Shown here: piece after piece, positions 1-12,782 of the stretch
Numbering within the stretch: the stretch's first letter is position 1
Layout of the letters: every line of letters begins with the position of its first letter
DNA from: Plasmodium brasilianum
Taxonomy: Eukaryota > Apicomplexa > Aconoidasida > Haemosporida > Plasmodiidae
Direction of reading: 5' to 3'
Assembly: GCF_023973825.1 (NCBI RefSeq)
Contig: NC_090123.1
Span: 727,501-791,500 of the forward strand
Length of the DNA: 64,000 nucleotides
Program-made: the position numbers and the translations under genes
The notes under the pieces: model-generated
Seen by the model: the letters and a program-made list of their open reading frames with translations, nothing else
Database searches by the model: none
Told to the model about the DNA's origin: nothing

Positions 1-1
1 T

Positions 2-361
2 GAGGAAACTACATAAATTGAGGAAATTGCAGTAAATGAGGAAACTACATAAATTGATGAAATTGCAATAAATGAGGAAACTACATAAATTGAGGAAAAT
101 GCAGTAAATGAGGAAACTACATAAATTGATGAAATTGCAGTAAATGAGGAAACTACATATATTGCGGAAATTACAAAATCTGAAGAAACGACAAAAATTA
201 AAGAAACGACAAAAATTGAAGAAATGGTAAAAATAAACGAAACGGTAAAAATAAACGAAATGGTAAAAATAAACGAAACGGTAAAAATAAACGAAACGGT
301 AAAAATAAACGAAATGGTAAAAATAAACGAAATGGTAAAAATTATAAAAATTTTAAAATGA
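2..361 (+). pseudogene. Degenerate 3' end of a repeat-encoding reading frame with in-frame stops
   Basis: One reading frame from position 2 to the TGA at 359-361 gives Plasmodium-like repetitive protein. It starts with 36-bp units reading roughly NEETT(stop)IEEIAV, then passes into 18-bp units reading KINETV or KINEMV, and ends IIKILK-stop. Each of the first four 36-bp units has TAA at the same codon; the last unit (around 150-165) has TAT there. Either this is the tail of a dead gene whose stop was copied along with the repeat, or it is non-coding repeat DNA. The antisense frame is also open but gives only Phe, Tyr, Asn and Cys and is not believable. The 5' part lies outside the window and I recognise no family. 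Confidence 0.4.
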
Positions 362-1778
362 ATGATTACTCACTGCGTTTGTTGCCTTACCAAGGCATCC
401 TTTTTCTCATGTGAATAAATAAATATGAGCAAAAAAAAAAAAAAAAAAATATAAAGCATAGTACATAATGTATAGTACTTAGAACATACTACATAGCATA
501 TAAGACAAGTTACAATAAAATAAACGAACTTATTACATGGGACCACCACATAAGAAGTCCATACCCCCAGCAGCTTCAGCACAGATATATCTCGTCACAA
601 ATGGAATAGGAAAATATATATATGCGTATGCTACACACCCATAGAATTACATAAATGCCAAATCTTTTCAAACTTTGAGCACACATATACATATACATAT
701 ATATATATATATATATACCCATAAACATATATTTATGTACCACTTGCTACCCACCATAACTCCGTATTTCACTCGAGCACTTTCCCTTTTATGAAACTTG
801 TTTCATTCCTTTTACATTCCTTTAGTATTCCCTTTTTTTTTTCAAAAATGATACATATTAATATGGAGATATTAGTGCAATAAACTATGTTCAGAGTAAC
901 TTACATATAAATTGTATATCAACAGTAATGTAAAAAAAAAAAAAATTGTATCAAAAAATGTTTTCCGGAGGAAATTAAAAAATAATTTGAACTTTTAATT
1001 GATTGTTTTCTTTTTTCTTTTTTCTTTTTTCTTTTTTCTTTTTTTTTTTTCTCATTTCTTTTTCGCTTTTCATATTTTCTTCATTTTTTTTTCTTTTTTT
1101 TATAAAAGGTTTATACATATACTAATAAGCTTAATACGTGTACAGTTGCACTAGTACTTAATTAAAGTAAAACAGTAAGAGCAATTTTTTTTTTTTTTTT
1201 TGTTAAATAGTTGTGCATTAATGTGTGAATGCTAATGTAGTTCTTTCTGCAAATCGTTTTGAATTAGCTATCAAAAAAAAAAAAAAAAAATATATATAAA
1301 TGTATGTATATATATTAAAAAAAGGAACCTACTCGTATTCATATTATTGTAACAGAATATAATACGACAAACTTGCGCAGTGGGCATATATATGTTTACA
1401 TGTGTACAATGGGTAATGCATTCATATATATATATATACATATATGTAAATATATAACTACTTATATATGCATGTACACGTTTTAATTGTTTTTTAAAAA
1501 AATAGTGAAACTTCTAGCTTATAATAACTAGTTCTTAAGAAAAACTTAAACAAATTTATTCATACAAGGTAGGTAAGCTTTTTGCGATAAAAACAACGAA
1601 AGTGTTTGAGCTTGTTAGCACGTATGTACGTGTATATATATATGCTTATGTATGTACATGGGTAGTATATTCACATGTACACTTTTTTTATTTGTGGCAA
1701 TAACGAGTTCCTCTCATAAATATAAAATTTCACACAATTAGTAGTTCATTTTTTGCCGAGTTATATTTTTAAAGAACG
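362..1778. other. Intergenic, upstream flank of proteasome beta-1
   Basis: No gene is supported. The stretch holds poly-A and poly-T runs (about 430-448, 933-945, 1182-1201, 1274-1291), a (TA)n tract near 697-717 and a T/C tract around 1008-1050. A small antisense frame at 370-582 is only low-complexity hydrophobic sequence around the poly-A. The region next to the gene presumably holds its promoter and 5' UTR. Confidence 0.6.
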
Positions 1779-3298
1779 ATGGAGTTATTAACGATAAATC
1801 AGAATTCAACAGATAACAAGTCAGAAGGAAATGAAAATATAATAAAACATGGTCGATCTTTTAAAAGATGGTATCCGTATATTGATAATGGAGGGTAAAA
1901 AAGGAAAAAAAAAAAAAATAATAATAAAAAAATAATAATGATAATGATAATAATAATAATGATAATAATGATAATGATAATAATGATAATAATGATAATA
2001 ATGATAATAATGATAATAATGATAATAATGATAATAATGATAATAGCAGTGACAAGAATAATACTACAAATGTGAACACATTTTAAAACATGTTAAGAAA
2101 AATACAAATAAATAAAACTTTTAATAAAACAAATGTCCAAATTGGTTATTCCATTATGAACAAAAATCTTGTAGCTTTTAATTTTTTTTTTTTTTTCTTG
2201 CCATATTTTGTGGTGTATTTTATTAAATAGTATTACTAGTCTGCACTCAGTTATTTGCATTAATTTTCCCCTTTTTTTATTTCTCATTTTTTAATAGAAC
2301 TGTTATCGGGTTAGCCGGTAAGGATTATGTTATTTTGGCAGCAGACACCCGTTTGTCATTATCCTATTCTATATATACAAGATATTGCCCCAAGATATCG
2401 AAATTGTAAGGCAGCGTATTAATTTTTTTTTTTTTTTTCTATTTTTTTTGCCTATATCACATATTAGACGATTATATTTTGTGTGTACTTTGTTTTGTGC
2501 ACCTTTTATATTTGCGCTTGTTTGTTTTTTTTTTTTTTTTTCTTTTTTTTTTCTTAGAACTGATAAGTGTATCATCGGTTCGTCAGGGATGCAGTCAGAC
2601 ATAAAGACCCTTCACGCTTTATTACAAGTAAGGCAGACGAAAAAAATAAGAAGCTCTCCATTTTGCATCACTCTTGTGCATAAATGTACATATATGTGTA
2701 TTTATGTATAAGTATATATATATATATACATATACATCGGCATGCACCTGCATATATACACACATGTATTGCAAATATGCATATATGCAAATAGTTTAGT
2801 AAATATATACATATTAAAAAAAATTTTCTCATTATTCCCTTTTTTCCCCTTTTTTTTTTTTGACAGAAAAAAATACAACTATTCGTTTTAGAGCATGCGC
2901 ATTATCCAGACATTCATGTGATAGCTAGATTGTTGTGCGTAATATTATATAGCAGAAGATTTTTCCCGTATTATACATTTAATTTATTAGCAGGAGTAGA
3001 TGAAGAGAACAAAGGGGTTTTATATAACTACGATGCTGTTGGGTCATATGGGGAAGTTACTCATTCCTGTGTTGGTAGTGGTGCAGCTCTTATTTTTCCC
3101 ATATTAGATAACAGAGTAGAGCAAAAAAATCAGCTTATTAAAAATTTTAATTTTAATATGAGGAATGATATTGATTTTGTTAAGGATGCCATAACGTCAG
3201 CTACTGAAAGAGATATTTACACTGGAGATCAAACAGAAATATATATTGTCGATAAGTTAGGAATAAATACAACGACATTGGATTTGAAGCAGGATTAG
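1779..3298 (+). CDS. 20S proteasome subunit beta type-1 (beta-6)
   Basis: This is a non-catalytic beta subunit of the 20S proteasome core, which degrades ubiquitinated proteins in nucleus and cytosol. I read four exons: 1779-1894, 2298-2405, 2558-2627 and 2867-3298, giving about 241 residues, the usual length. All junctions are GT/AG and keep the frame. The fold signature NGGTVIGLAGKDYVILAADT spans the first junction. The typical beta-1 features follow: TRLSLSYSIYTR, TDKCIIGSSG, LYSRRFFPYYTFN, GVDEENKG, YDAVGSYG and, near the end, SATERDIYTGD. The short N-terminal extension has the lysines and aspartates typical of Plasmodium. Intron 1 carries an ATAATG/ATAATA microsatellite. The assignment to the PSMB1 orthologue group rests on remembered family sequence and is very secure. 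Confidence 0.95.
1931..2045. repeat. ATAATG/ATAATA microsatellite in proteasome intron 1
   Basis: Interspersed ATAATG and ATAATA trinucleotide-like units lie wholly inside intron 1 (1895-2297), so length changes should not alter the protein. Confidence 0.85.
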
Positions 3299-4594
3299 CG
3301 TGGTTACCTCTTTTTATGTGTGCACACACACGCGCCAAGGTATACATGCACGTGTTCATGCGAATATTTGCATGTATGAAAGAACATTTGCATTTCTATA
3401 CATATATATATATACATAGAGTTGCATATATATGCATTTCGTTACATGTCCGTAAGGTATTTGTGTAGAAAAGGAGGAATTACATTTTTTACATATTTCT
3501 TTTTTTCCATATATATGGACAGGTAAAATGTAAAAAATTTATTACAACGTATCGTATCCTCGATTGCAAACATTTTAAACTTTTAAAATGAACATGCGTA
3601 AACATGCGCACATATATATATACATATATATATGTATACATATGTGTGTACATTTTATACCTTTTAATTTTAATTTTTATTTTTATTTTAACTTTTTTTT
3701 TACTTGTTTTTTTTAAAATTATATATATGCATAAAATAAAAAAAAATAAAAAAAAAAAGACCTGACCATATAATATACCCGCTTAAAATGTTCTGCCTCA
3801 TGTATGTATTCAAAATTTTTCTTTTAATCATCATTACAGAAAAATAAAATTTAAAATAATTTTTGCAATATCGAAATTATAAAAATAAAAAAAAATTGAA
3901 ATATCGTTTACGGATAGGTGTATAATGGTACTACGTATTCACGTGCATATATGCATATGTATATGTATGCATATGTAAGTATATATACTGTATATATGCT
4001 GTATATATGCTGTATATATGCTGTATATATATAATCATGTATATAATGCGTTTATGCAATATTTTAACAAAGCGCTTGTGATCACTTCACTTTCGTTGAA
4101 TTAAAATTTTTTCATTACGTATGTGGTGCTGAACATGCAAAAAAAAAAAAAAATAATAATAAGATAAAATAAAATAATTCTAAAAAAGTAAAAGTTAAAA
4201 TAATTGTAAAAATACAAAATAAAACAAAACAAAACAAAAGCAAGGAGATGAAGCGCAAATGTGCAATTTTACTTAGAGGTTTACATACCGTTTTCCTTTA
4301 ATGAACTACACTGCCATTTTATGGATATATTATTAAGCTTCTTCCCATTATTCCTAACAAGTGAGAACATTATTAACGTACTTTTAATAAATAAAATCCT
4401 TCTGTCAAATAAGTTCAAATTATACAAAAGGTGGACTCACTTTTTTTGGACATTTTATAATATATACGTATCAAAACTTGCATATGAACACTTACATATG
4501 AACACTTACATATGAACACTTATATATATACACGTACTCATAGAAATATACATGTTATATACATATGTGTGTAAATTTCCCTTTTAAGTGCAAA
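3299..4594. other. Intergenic between proteasome beta-1 and the SWIB gene
   Basis: 3' flank of one gene and 5' flank of the next, same strand. It contains TA-rich tracts and about four 11-bp units of CTGTATATATG near 3985-4030. It also has A-rich and T-rich runs and a frame at 4261-4515 that has no recognisable protein features. No RNA gene is seen. Confidence 0.6.
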
Positions 4595-5020
4595 ATGAAT
4601 CATTCAAAGACGCTAATTTTAAATGCAAAAACCCCCATGCTTAGAAATAGCTATGTTAATGTGTTAAACAGATTTTATATCAGAAATCATTTCACTACAG
4701 ACAGTGATCATAAAAATAAAGGACCCGGCAAAAGTGGAAAATATGAAAATGTTAAAGAAAAAAAGCCAAATGGTCTACAAATTGATTGCGAAATAAAAAG
4801 TCCATTAAAAGAATTTTTAAATGCAAACACTGCCTCGAGAGTTTTTGTTTTAAAATATGCCTGGAAATATATCAAGGACAATAATTTGCAAAATCCAAAC
4901 ATGAAAAGAAAAATTATACCCGATGAAAAATTAAAGCAAATACTGGAAAAGGATGAAGTGGATATGCTTGAAGTTCCTAAACTATTGTTTAAACATATGG
5001 CATCCATTCGAAAAGATTAA
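4595..5020 (+). CDS. SWIB/MDM2-domain protein
   Basis: The small protein (about 141 residues from the ATG at 4595) ends in a complete SWIB domain. Diagnostic segments are SPLKEFLNANTASRVFVLKY, AWKYIKDNNLQNP, IIPDEKLKQIL and EVDMLEVPKLLFKHM, the order seen in SWIB domains of BAF60-type chromatin proteins and of small plant organellar SWIB proteins. The N-terminal 45 residues are basic, with few acidic residues, and resemble an organelle transit peptide, so targeting to mitochondrion or apicoplast is possible (inference). An in-frame ATG at 4565 would add ten residues; I prefer 4595 because the extra residues look like leader. It lies tail-to-tail with the RAP-domain gene. Confidence 0.9.
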   Translation: MNHSKTLILNAKTPMLRNSYVNVLNRFYIRNHFTTDSDHKNKGPGKSGKYENVKEKKPNGLQIDCEIKSPLKEFLNANTASRVFVLKYAWKYIKDNNLQNPNMKRKIIPDEKLKQILEKDEVDMLEVPKLLFKHMASIRKD

Positions 5021-5477
5021 AAAAATGTTCACAAGTGAACAAAAAGTCAGAAAAAATGCGCAAAAATGAGAAAAAAATAAAAACACCTGAACAAGTCATA
5101 TTTTTTATTTTTTAACCTACTTGTTTTCTTCAAACTTTTTTGTAAACACATTTTTTCAAATTTTATATTTTCCTTTCTTTCGCGTTATTTTTTCGTTGAA
5201 TATTTTAAAATTGCATTTTCAATAATATGTCATTATTTTCAAAATTTGATTCGAATGAACATGTTTATGTTTACACATATCCTTATTCGTAATTCAAACG
5301 AAGGTGTTTGTAGTGTATATAGTAATATAGGCTTACAACTTTATATTTTGCACATATTTAAGTAGACAACTATAAATGAAACCCAACTGCCAATGTACGT
5401 TTCGCGTGTAGGTGCGTACGTGTTGGGGTATGTATACATACATATATACATATACGTATATGTATATATTATATATA

Positions 5478-5510
<33 letters not shown>

Positions 5511-6407
5511 GGCCGCATATACCTACATGTACATTTAAGTACGCTTAATGTAGTTTTGTGTAAGCCCATTTGCATGTATACATATTCTTGCACGTGTTGA
5601 AGTTAAATATTGATCTGATGTTTACGTATTGTTGATGCATACGATATGAAAGGATATCTAGGAAACTTCTCTATATTGCGTTTGTAAATTTTCTTAATTT
5701 GTTTATCTTCCTTTTTTATTTGCAAAACAGTGTAAAGGAAAATTTCACTAATCCTTTTTTTACTAGCCATATAACTATGCCCCCAAATTCCAAAAAAAAA
5801 AGAGAAAAAAATTTATGAACAACTTAGCAAAATTTTTTTTAAAATTTTATGATGATGTACCATTTTTTTGTTAAAATATATAATTATACATTATATGAAG
5901 TTATACTTGCTATTTATTTAAAAATATATAATTTTTTGATAAATATAGAAGCGAATGATATAAACAGGAACAATACGACGGAGGAGACATAATTTTAAGG
6001 AAAATAAGAGAAAGAAGATGGGAGAGACAAAAGAAAATAAAGGAAAGAAAATAGAGGAAATGAAATTTAATAAAATATCAAAACTTGTATGTACGGCATA
6101 AAATATAGAAAACATCCAAGGGAATGTCAGTAACTTAATTTTTTTTGTTTCGATAAAAACTAAAAATGCGTTTTAAATTTTAAAATGATTAAAAAATTAT
6201 GCACACATAATTTAAAAATAGAAACCAAAAAAAAAGTAGAAACAGTTTAAGTGGTATATAAAATTATAGACAAGGGTTATAACAGCTCACTATAATATTA
6301 TACACATAAAAAAATAAAATGTACAAGGTTTTACTGTACATATATTATGTATGTCCATATAAACATATATTCATACATGCATATATCCATGTATCCCCAT
6401 ATTTGCC
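5021..6407. other. Intergenic between convergent SWIB and RAP genes
   Basis: Shared 3' flanks of two convergent genes. It has TA repeats near 5440-5512 and A- and T-rich runs. I see no gene; the frames here are short and low in complexity. Confidence 0.6.
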
Positions 6408-9400
6408 TTATTTAGCATAATTCACTTTATATAAAAACATATTAATAAAATCTATTGTGTTCAAACCGCTAAACATAAACGTATGGTCGCTGATTGAAAT
6501 TGAAATGACGGTAAAACCAAGTGCTCTCAATAATCTTTTCTTAAATAATGTGTTTGGTTTATAAACAATCAATTTTCCTTTTTGCAAAAAATGGCTGGGT
6601 CCATCTATTTCGATAACAATCTATAGAAAACGGAAAAAAAGTATAAGTAAAATTATACTTAATTAGTAAAATTCTGCATGTAATGCGCTACAATATAACC
6701 TGGAACTAGTTATATTTTTGCAAAGCAAGGGCATAAAAATATGAGCAAGGTAAGACGTAAACGTGCATAGGTGTAGGAGTGCATAACTGCAAACATGCAT
6801 AACTGCAAACATGCATAACTGCGAACATGCATAACTGCGAACGTGTTAACGCGTAACGCGTGCCGAATAAAGTACCTTTCCGTGGGGTATATACACATCA
6901 ACAAGAATTGAATCTAAAATGAAATGCTCATTATAATGAAAGATGCACAAGTGTTTTAAGTCGTTCGATATTTTTTTATGTACAGATGACGATATTAAAT
7001 TTTTTTCTTCTTTCCTTTGATTTCTAGCTAATTGTTTTTTCCATATATTCAAAGTTATCATAGGGACTTTAACATATTTTTCAAAAATATATTGAATTTT
7101 TTTTTTTATAATAAGATTATTTTTCATATAATTATTTCCTACATATTGATCATTTTTAAATAATTTTTTTAAACTACTTTCTTCATTTTTTAATAAATAA
7201 AGACAGTATGAAAAGGCAGCTTGATATAACTGGGATTGGTGTAATTGTGATATGAAAAATTGTAATTTACTTGAATTCTTTTTCTTACCATATCTTATAA
7301 ATCTTTTATTACATTCATATAAACCATTTTCAAATACATATTTTGAAAATACATTTAATATTGAAAGACTCCATAATATATTAGCAATAGATTGTATTTC
7401 GCATCTCATCCATTTTATATTTTTTTCTTTCAATTGTGATTCGAATATTTGTAATAATATTATAACGATTTGTTTTTTATTAATTATATTATATACATTC
7501 GTTCCTCCACTAATCAGATCGTTCATAAATTTTACACAGTTCGAACTGTTCGTTTTACTTGTATTCACCAAATTATTTTGAACATCTCGTAATAATGCAT
7601 TACTATATAGATTATTGTTAACAGCATGACCAATTCTCTTATTTACGTATTTTATGGCATCCTTATGTTGTTCTTCCTCGTTTCTTTTTATAATTTTTTC
7701 TTCTTTCTCATTAGCTTCACATAACATATCTTTTGCTGGAGCATAATTTGTTGAACTGTATTCTCCTTTCACGCTGCTCACCACAATATTATGCGCACAA
7801 TTAGTATTATTCGTCCTATTATAGCTATCAAAATTATTATGACTATTATAACTATCATAATTATTATGACTATTATAACTATCATAATTATTATGACTAT
7901 TATAACTATTGGTAATATCAATATTATTATTATCTCTGGGTACATTGACTTTCTTAACATTTCTATTTGTGCATATTGTATTGTTACTGCTACTTGTGCT
8001 ACTACTACCACTACTCCTTTTCGATGGAGATAGCAATTTATTCCTATTTTTGCCCTTATTATATATATCTAAGTCGACATCCATACCATATTTAACGACT
8101 TCCTTTTCCATTTGAACACCATACTGTTCTTGATCTAAATGAGCCTTTAGTGGAAAAACATATGTATCCTTAATAATATGAACATATGGTTTATAATCGA
8201 AGAAGAAATTCGATTTATTAACTCTAAAATCTTCATCTCGTTTTTGTAAAAATACTGTGCCTTTTTCGCAGTCCGTGTTCCTCGAGTTAAGCAAAAAGTA
8301 AAAAACCGGATCACCCTCCTGCTTGAAATATTCCACAATGTCTCCACCACTGCTATCATTACTACCACTACTATCATTACTACCACTACTATCATTACTA
8401 CCACTACTATCATTACTACCACTACTATCATTACTACCACTACTATCATTACTACCACTACTATCATTACTACCACTACTATCATTACTACCACTACTAT
8501 CATTACTACCACTACTATCATTACTACCACTACTATCATTACTACCACTACTATCATTACTACCACTGCCAACTGTGCTAACACTGCTGAAACCACCCTT
8601 TGGAGGATGAGTGCCTTTGGAATCACTCTCCCACAAATAATAAACGTAATAGTTCAATAAGCGATGATCGGTATAAACATCGTTGTATAGACCCAATCCA
8701 ACGTTGGCACATGACCAGAAGATGTTTGACCAAACGCGCATTGTTATCTTTTCCTTTTCGTTCATAATTTTTTTTAAAGAATACATTAAAAAATTTTCAA
8801 AAAGTAAAAAGAAAACATACTTCTTTTCATTCGCCCTATCATCATGTACCAAATTGTTAACACTAACATTTGCATGACTGTCATATGTATGATCAAAATG
8901 GGTGAAGCTGTTTTTAAATAAATTTTTATCTAACTGTTTGTCTATCTGTTTGGGCATCTCTTCATCTGCATCTTCATCTGCATCTTCTTCTGCATCTTCT
9001 TCTGCATCTTCATCTGCATCTCCATCTTTGCACTTCGCACCCAATTTATGTATTGTTAAGTAGTCCTCCTTAATGTTATACTTTTCTAAATGCATATTCT
9101 TAACAGCGTTCAGAATATTTTTATTAACACAGTCAGAAGCAAATAAGGATAAGCTATACAACACAGTTGCTATATCCTTTAGTACAAATTTATCGAATAT
9201 TTTTAATGCATAATTATACAGCATAATTAGTAAATCATAATTACAGTAATTCGAAACAGCAAAAGCCCAAATGATATTACTAAATTCTTGTGTCTTAAGT
9301 TTATTCTCACTTATATATTTTTCTATACATTTATATAATAATATAAATTCTTCATTCGTTTTAATTAAATCATTTTTAGTTGCACTGAAAGACCATATAG

Positions 9401-11227
9401 TAATTGATACCTCCTGCGGCTTATAGTTATTTAAGTTTTCAAAAAATTGCTTTTTTATATAACTCCAAACATCCATATCATTGTTTGATAAAATTGCTGA
9501 TGCCCATGCTATGTTTGCTACATGCTTAGGAGTCATCATTGAATTTTGCATTAAATTTTTTTTCAATTTTTGGTACATTGTTCTGTATATATCTATGTTA
9601 CACAGACTGATGTGGTTACTGTACATCAGCTCCTTACTCCTTTTATCCTCCAGCAGTGCTGGCCTCAGTTCATGGGGTTGTTGTTTATTCCGTCTCTGTT
9701 GCCTTATCTTTTCTTCTACCGCTTCCTTTTGTGCTTCTTCCCCCCCATTGGAAATGGGATACTGCACCAAACGCGTGAACTGCTCATTCACTTTGCTGCC
9801 ATTCTGAATGGAGTTAAGGGGTTGCTTCGAACCTCCTTGCTCCTCATTGTTCACATTGGCATAATTTTCAAACAAACTAAAGGTCACTGGGTCGAAGCAA
9901 TTGCCCATTGCATTCTCTTGGTTTGCACTTTCATTTAGGAAGTAGTTTTTATTTTTGACATGCTTGGCTATTCGATGATATGCTGTTACCAAGTTTACTT
10001 CATTGAAAATACTCTTTTTTTTTTTTTCTCCTCTACCCCTACTACGTCTATATCTTGTACTTCTACTGCATCTACATCTACTACGTCTGCATCTACTAAG
10101 TCTGCATCTACTAAGTCTGCATCTACTAAGTCTACTACATCTTCTATATCCTTTTCTTTCCCTTCCACTTTTTTAACTTTTTCTTCTCCTACTACTTCAT
10201 CTTCCTCATTTTTGTGCGCTCTCCCGCAATACTTGTCTAGAATGTTCAGGAGCTCTTCAACGGATAGGGCGTTAACTAATTCTTGGTTTATTTTTATGTT
10301 CACACGCGTTGTACTGCTACCACTACTACCACTGCTACCACTGCTACCACTGCTTCCACTTCGACCATTACTGCTACTTCCATTACTATTGCTTTCATAA
10401 CTGCTAGTACCATCGCTACTACTAGCTGCTTTAAGATTACTACTCTCTCCAACCGGAGAGACGCCCCTCTTTATAAAGGAATAATGTGCCGACTGAAAGA
10501 CCTGTGTAGCCGCTTCCTTCTCTGTTGATTCGTTATGAATATTATATTTTTCTAAGTCGAAATTCTTTATCTCATTTGTGTTATTCCATGAAGTAAATTT
10601 ATAATACCTCTTTCTGTTCTTCTTATCATTTTTATTTATTCTTTCTTCTTCATTCACATTTTCATTCAAGTTTGATCTTTCATATACTTGAAGTTTATTT
10701 ATACTGTTTTCCTTAGTATCTTGAATGTTTATTTCATCTCCTTTGTCCAGTTTTTCATCTATATCGTTGCTACCATCTATTGAGTGTATCTGTTTATAAC
10801 ATTCTATGGATTTATTTATCCCCTTTTTTTTTTTAAAGGATATATTTATGAAGTTAACAACATTACTCTTTTTTTTTTCTTTTTTTTTTTCTCTTTTTTC
10901 GTCCTCCCTCGTTACATTATTAAAGTAATTCACTAAATTAAAGCAACTAGCAAATAAAGGGAAGATTTTTTTTTTATCTTTAAAATTTATTTTATTTCTT
11001 TTTTTTTTATTTGTATTGTTTCTATGCTGCTTATTATAAAATCCCTTTGTTTTTTTCTCATGTACAAAAAACAAATTATTTCTTCTGAACATACAGGTGT
11101 TATAATTTTTATGTAAACAATTAGCTTGTTTTATATAATACGAATTAACAAATAAAAAAGGAAGTACCAACAATGCTATTATTACCTTATTATAATACTT
11201 GTTCCTTAATTGCATATATTCCGACAT
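6408..11227 (-). CDS. RAP-domain, HPR/OPR-like organellar RNA-binding protein (frameshifted)
   Basis: Large protein, about 1520 residues, likely acting on RNA in the mitochondrion or apicoplast. Reading on the minus strand, the ATG at 11225-11227 opens a frame with a hydrophobic segment at residues 14-31 (signal anchor or bipartite leader). This frame runs to TAA at 9995, but the coding sense moves to another frame at an A13 run (10015-10027). The second frame continues to a donor at 6875. The last exon is 6408-6620 (acceptor TCTATAG), which completes the RAP domain: VDVYIPHGK joined to IVIEIDGPSHF, then LLRALGFTVISISI. Helical repeats resembling OPR/HPR motifs are visible, for example MTPKHVANIAWASA and TQEFSNIIWAFA. 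Low-complexity inserts include Ser-Asn-Asp-Ser repeats, Asp-Ala-Glu repeats and Asn/His/Tyr repeats. A frame correction needs one extra or two fewer A. RAP plus HPR is a known apicomplexan combination. Confidence 0.9.
8342..8568. repeat. 18-bp coding minisatellite (SNDSSG)
   Basis: About twelve near-identical 18-bp units encode Ser-Asn-Asp-Ser-Ser-Gly on the minus strand inside the RAP-domain gene. The array is in frame, so copy number should vary without breaking the protein. Confidence 0.9.
10015..10027 (-). other. A13 homopolymer frameshift site in RAP gene
   Basis: Thirteen T on the plus strand (A13 in the mRNA) separate two long coding frames that together make one protein. With 13 A the upstream frame ends about six codons later at 9995-9997; with 14 or 11 A it would run on into the long downstream frame. 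The downstream frame has no ATG near its beginning. Confidence 0.85.
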
Positions 11228-11379
11228 ATCCTTTTATCGCTGCCTCATCAAAATATTACTGTAAGTCATTTTTCAAACGTATCCTTTTGTACAATTAGGT
11301 ATAGAACGAGTGGGGAGACAAATGGAAAAGAAGCTCAGCCCAGAAATGCAGGGACAGGCAGAAAAGGAGGAGTCAGGGG

Positions 11380-11415
<36 letters not shown>

Positions 11416-11828
11416 ATATGTACGAACGTACATATACATACATTCCAGTAAATTAATATACTTAAGTATATATAGATGTATGTACGCAAGTACATACGTA
11501 TGCATACAACATATACTTACGCACAGTTTAATGTGTACATATAGCTTAATATACATATGCTATTCGCGCAATGAAAGAAGCAAAGGAGGTGTGGTCACGC
11601 TTAAAGGATAAGTATTCATGAAATGGCTCTTATAATATTTTAACTAATTATTCTGAAGTACTATGTGTAATCTTTATTTTAACAAACATCAGCTGAACGT
11701 TAAGCTGCTCATGAGTTTCAGGAAACGGATGAGTGTACAAGTTAAATGACAACAGTATGTTTAAATATTTTTATGTAAATTATGTTATAGCACCTACTAA
11801 CATCCTCTATTCGTCACATAACGAAAAG

Positions 11829-11883
<55 letters not shown>

Positions 11884-12454
11884 TATGTATGACCCTATTT
11901 AAGGACAATGATAAAAAATGTATGATGTATGTTCATTATAGTGTATTGTCCACGTAAAAATGCTTGCTATAAAGAAGGTACGAATTTTTTATTTTATTTT
12001 TATTTTATTTTATTTATTTTTATTTTATTTATTTTTTTATTTTATTTATTTTTTTATTTTATTTTATTTATTTTTATTTTATTTTTTATTTATTTTATTT
12101 TATTTTATTTATTTTTTTATTTTTTTTTTTTTTTAAAATAGCTATTTTTCATCCAAATTGCAAATTTGAAAACAAATAAATGGAAAAAAAAAAAAAAAAA
12201 ATTAAGATTAAAATAAAACCAAATATGAAAAAATAAAACCAGTTATGGCAAAATAAAACCAATTATGGCAAAATAAAACCAATTATGGCAAAATAAAACC
12301 AATGAAGGCAAAATAAAATAAACTTGTGAAGGGGCAAAATAATGAGGAGAAAAAATAATTAAAAAAGGAGAGGAAAACAAAGTGAACAAATAAGTTCGGC
12401 GTTAAATCATTAAGTCATCTACTCAACAAATCAGTATAGCGTTCAGTGAATCAA
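11228..12454. other. Intergenic between NOSIP 3' end and RAP gene 5' end
   Basis: Contains an A-run of about 30 bp near 11382-11411, a long (TA)n tract at about 11840-11881, a T/A-rich TTTTA tract at 11985-12135 and 20-bp direct repeats at 12211-12319. No coding evidence. Confidence 0.6.
12211..12319. repeat. 20-bp direct repeats
   Basis: About five tandem units of AAATAAAACCAATTATGGCA with a few changes, in the downstream flank of the NOSIP gene. Confidence 0.85.
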
Positions 12455-12751
12455 CTAGTCAACAAAATTAACCTGAGTAATTGTAATGTTCTTCCCTACA
12501 TTGGTATCATCATAGGAGTGATTCCCTGTGTAAACTCTTTTCTACGTTACTGTGTGAGCAGAAGGCTGAAAGTAATATAAGAAATACGGAGTTGTGTATA
12601 GGTACATATGTATGTATACATGTGATATGACCTAAGTTTTTAAGACCCAGCGTAGTGATGCTGTTTTATGTGTTAACTTTTGAGAAGCGCATCATGTTTC
12701 GAAATGCGGCACGAGAATTTACCAGTACATATATACATATGCACATGTATG

Positions 12752-12782
<31 letters not shown>

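Noticed and set aside
4261..4515. 84-codon plus-strand frame before the SWIB gene
   Set aside because: Hydrophobic AT-rich reading with no domain; ends in a repeat.
8147..8626. Val/Met-repeat frame on the minus strand and Leu/Ser frame on the plus strand
   Set aside because: Other-frame shadows of the in-frame 18-bp repeat of the RAP-domain gene.
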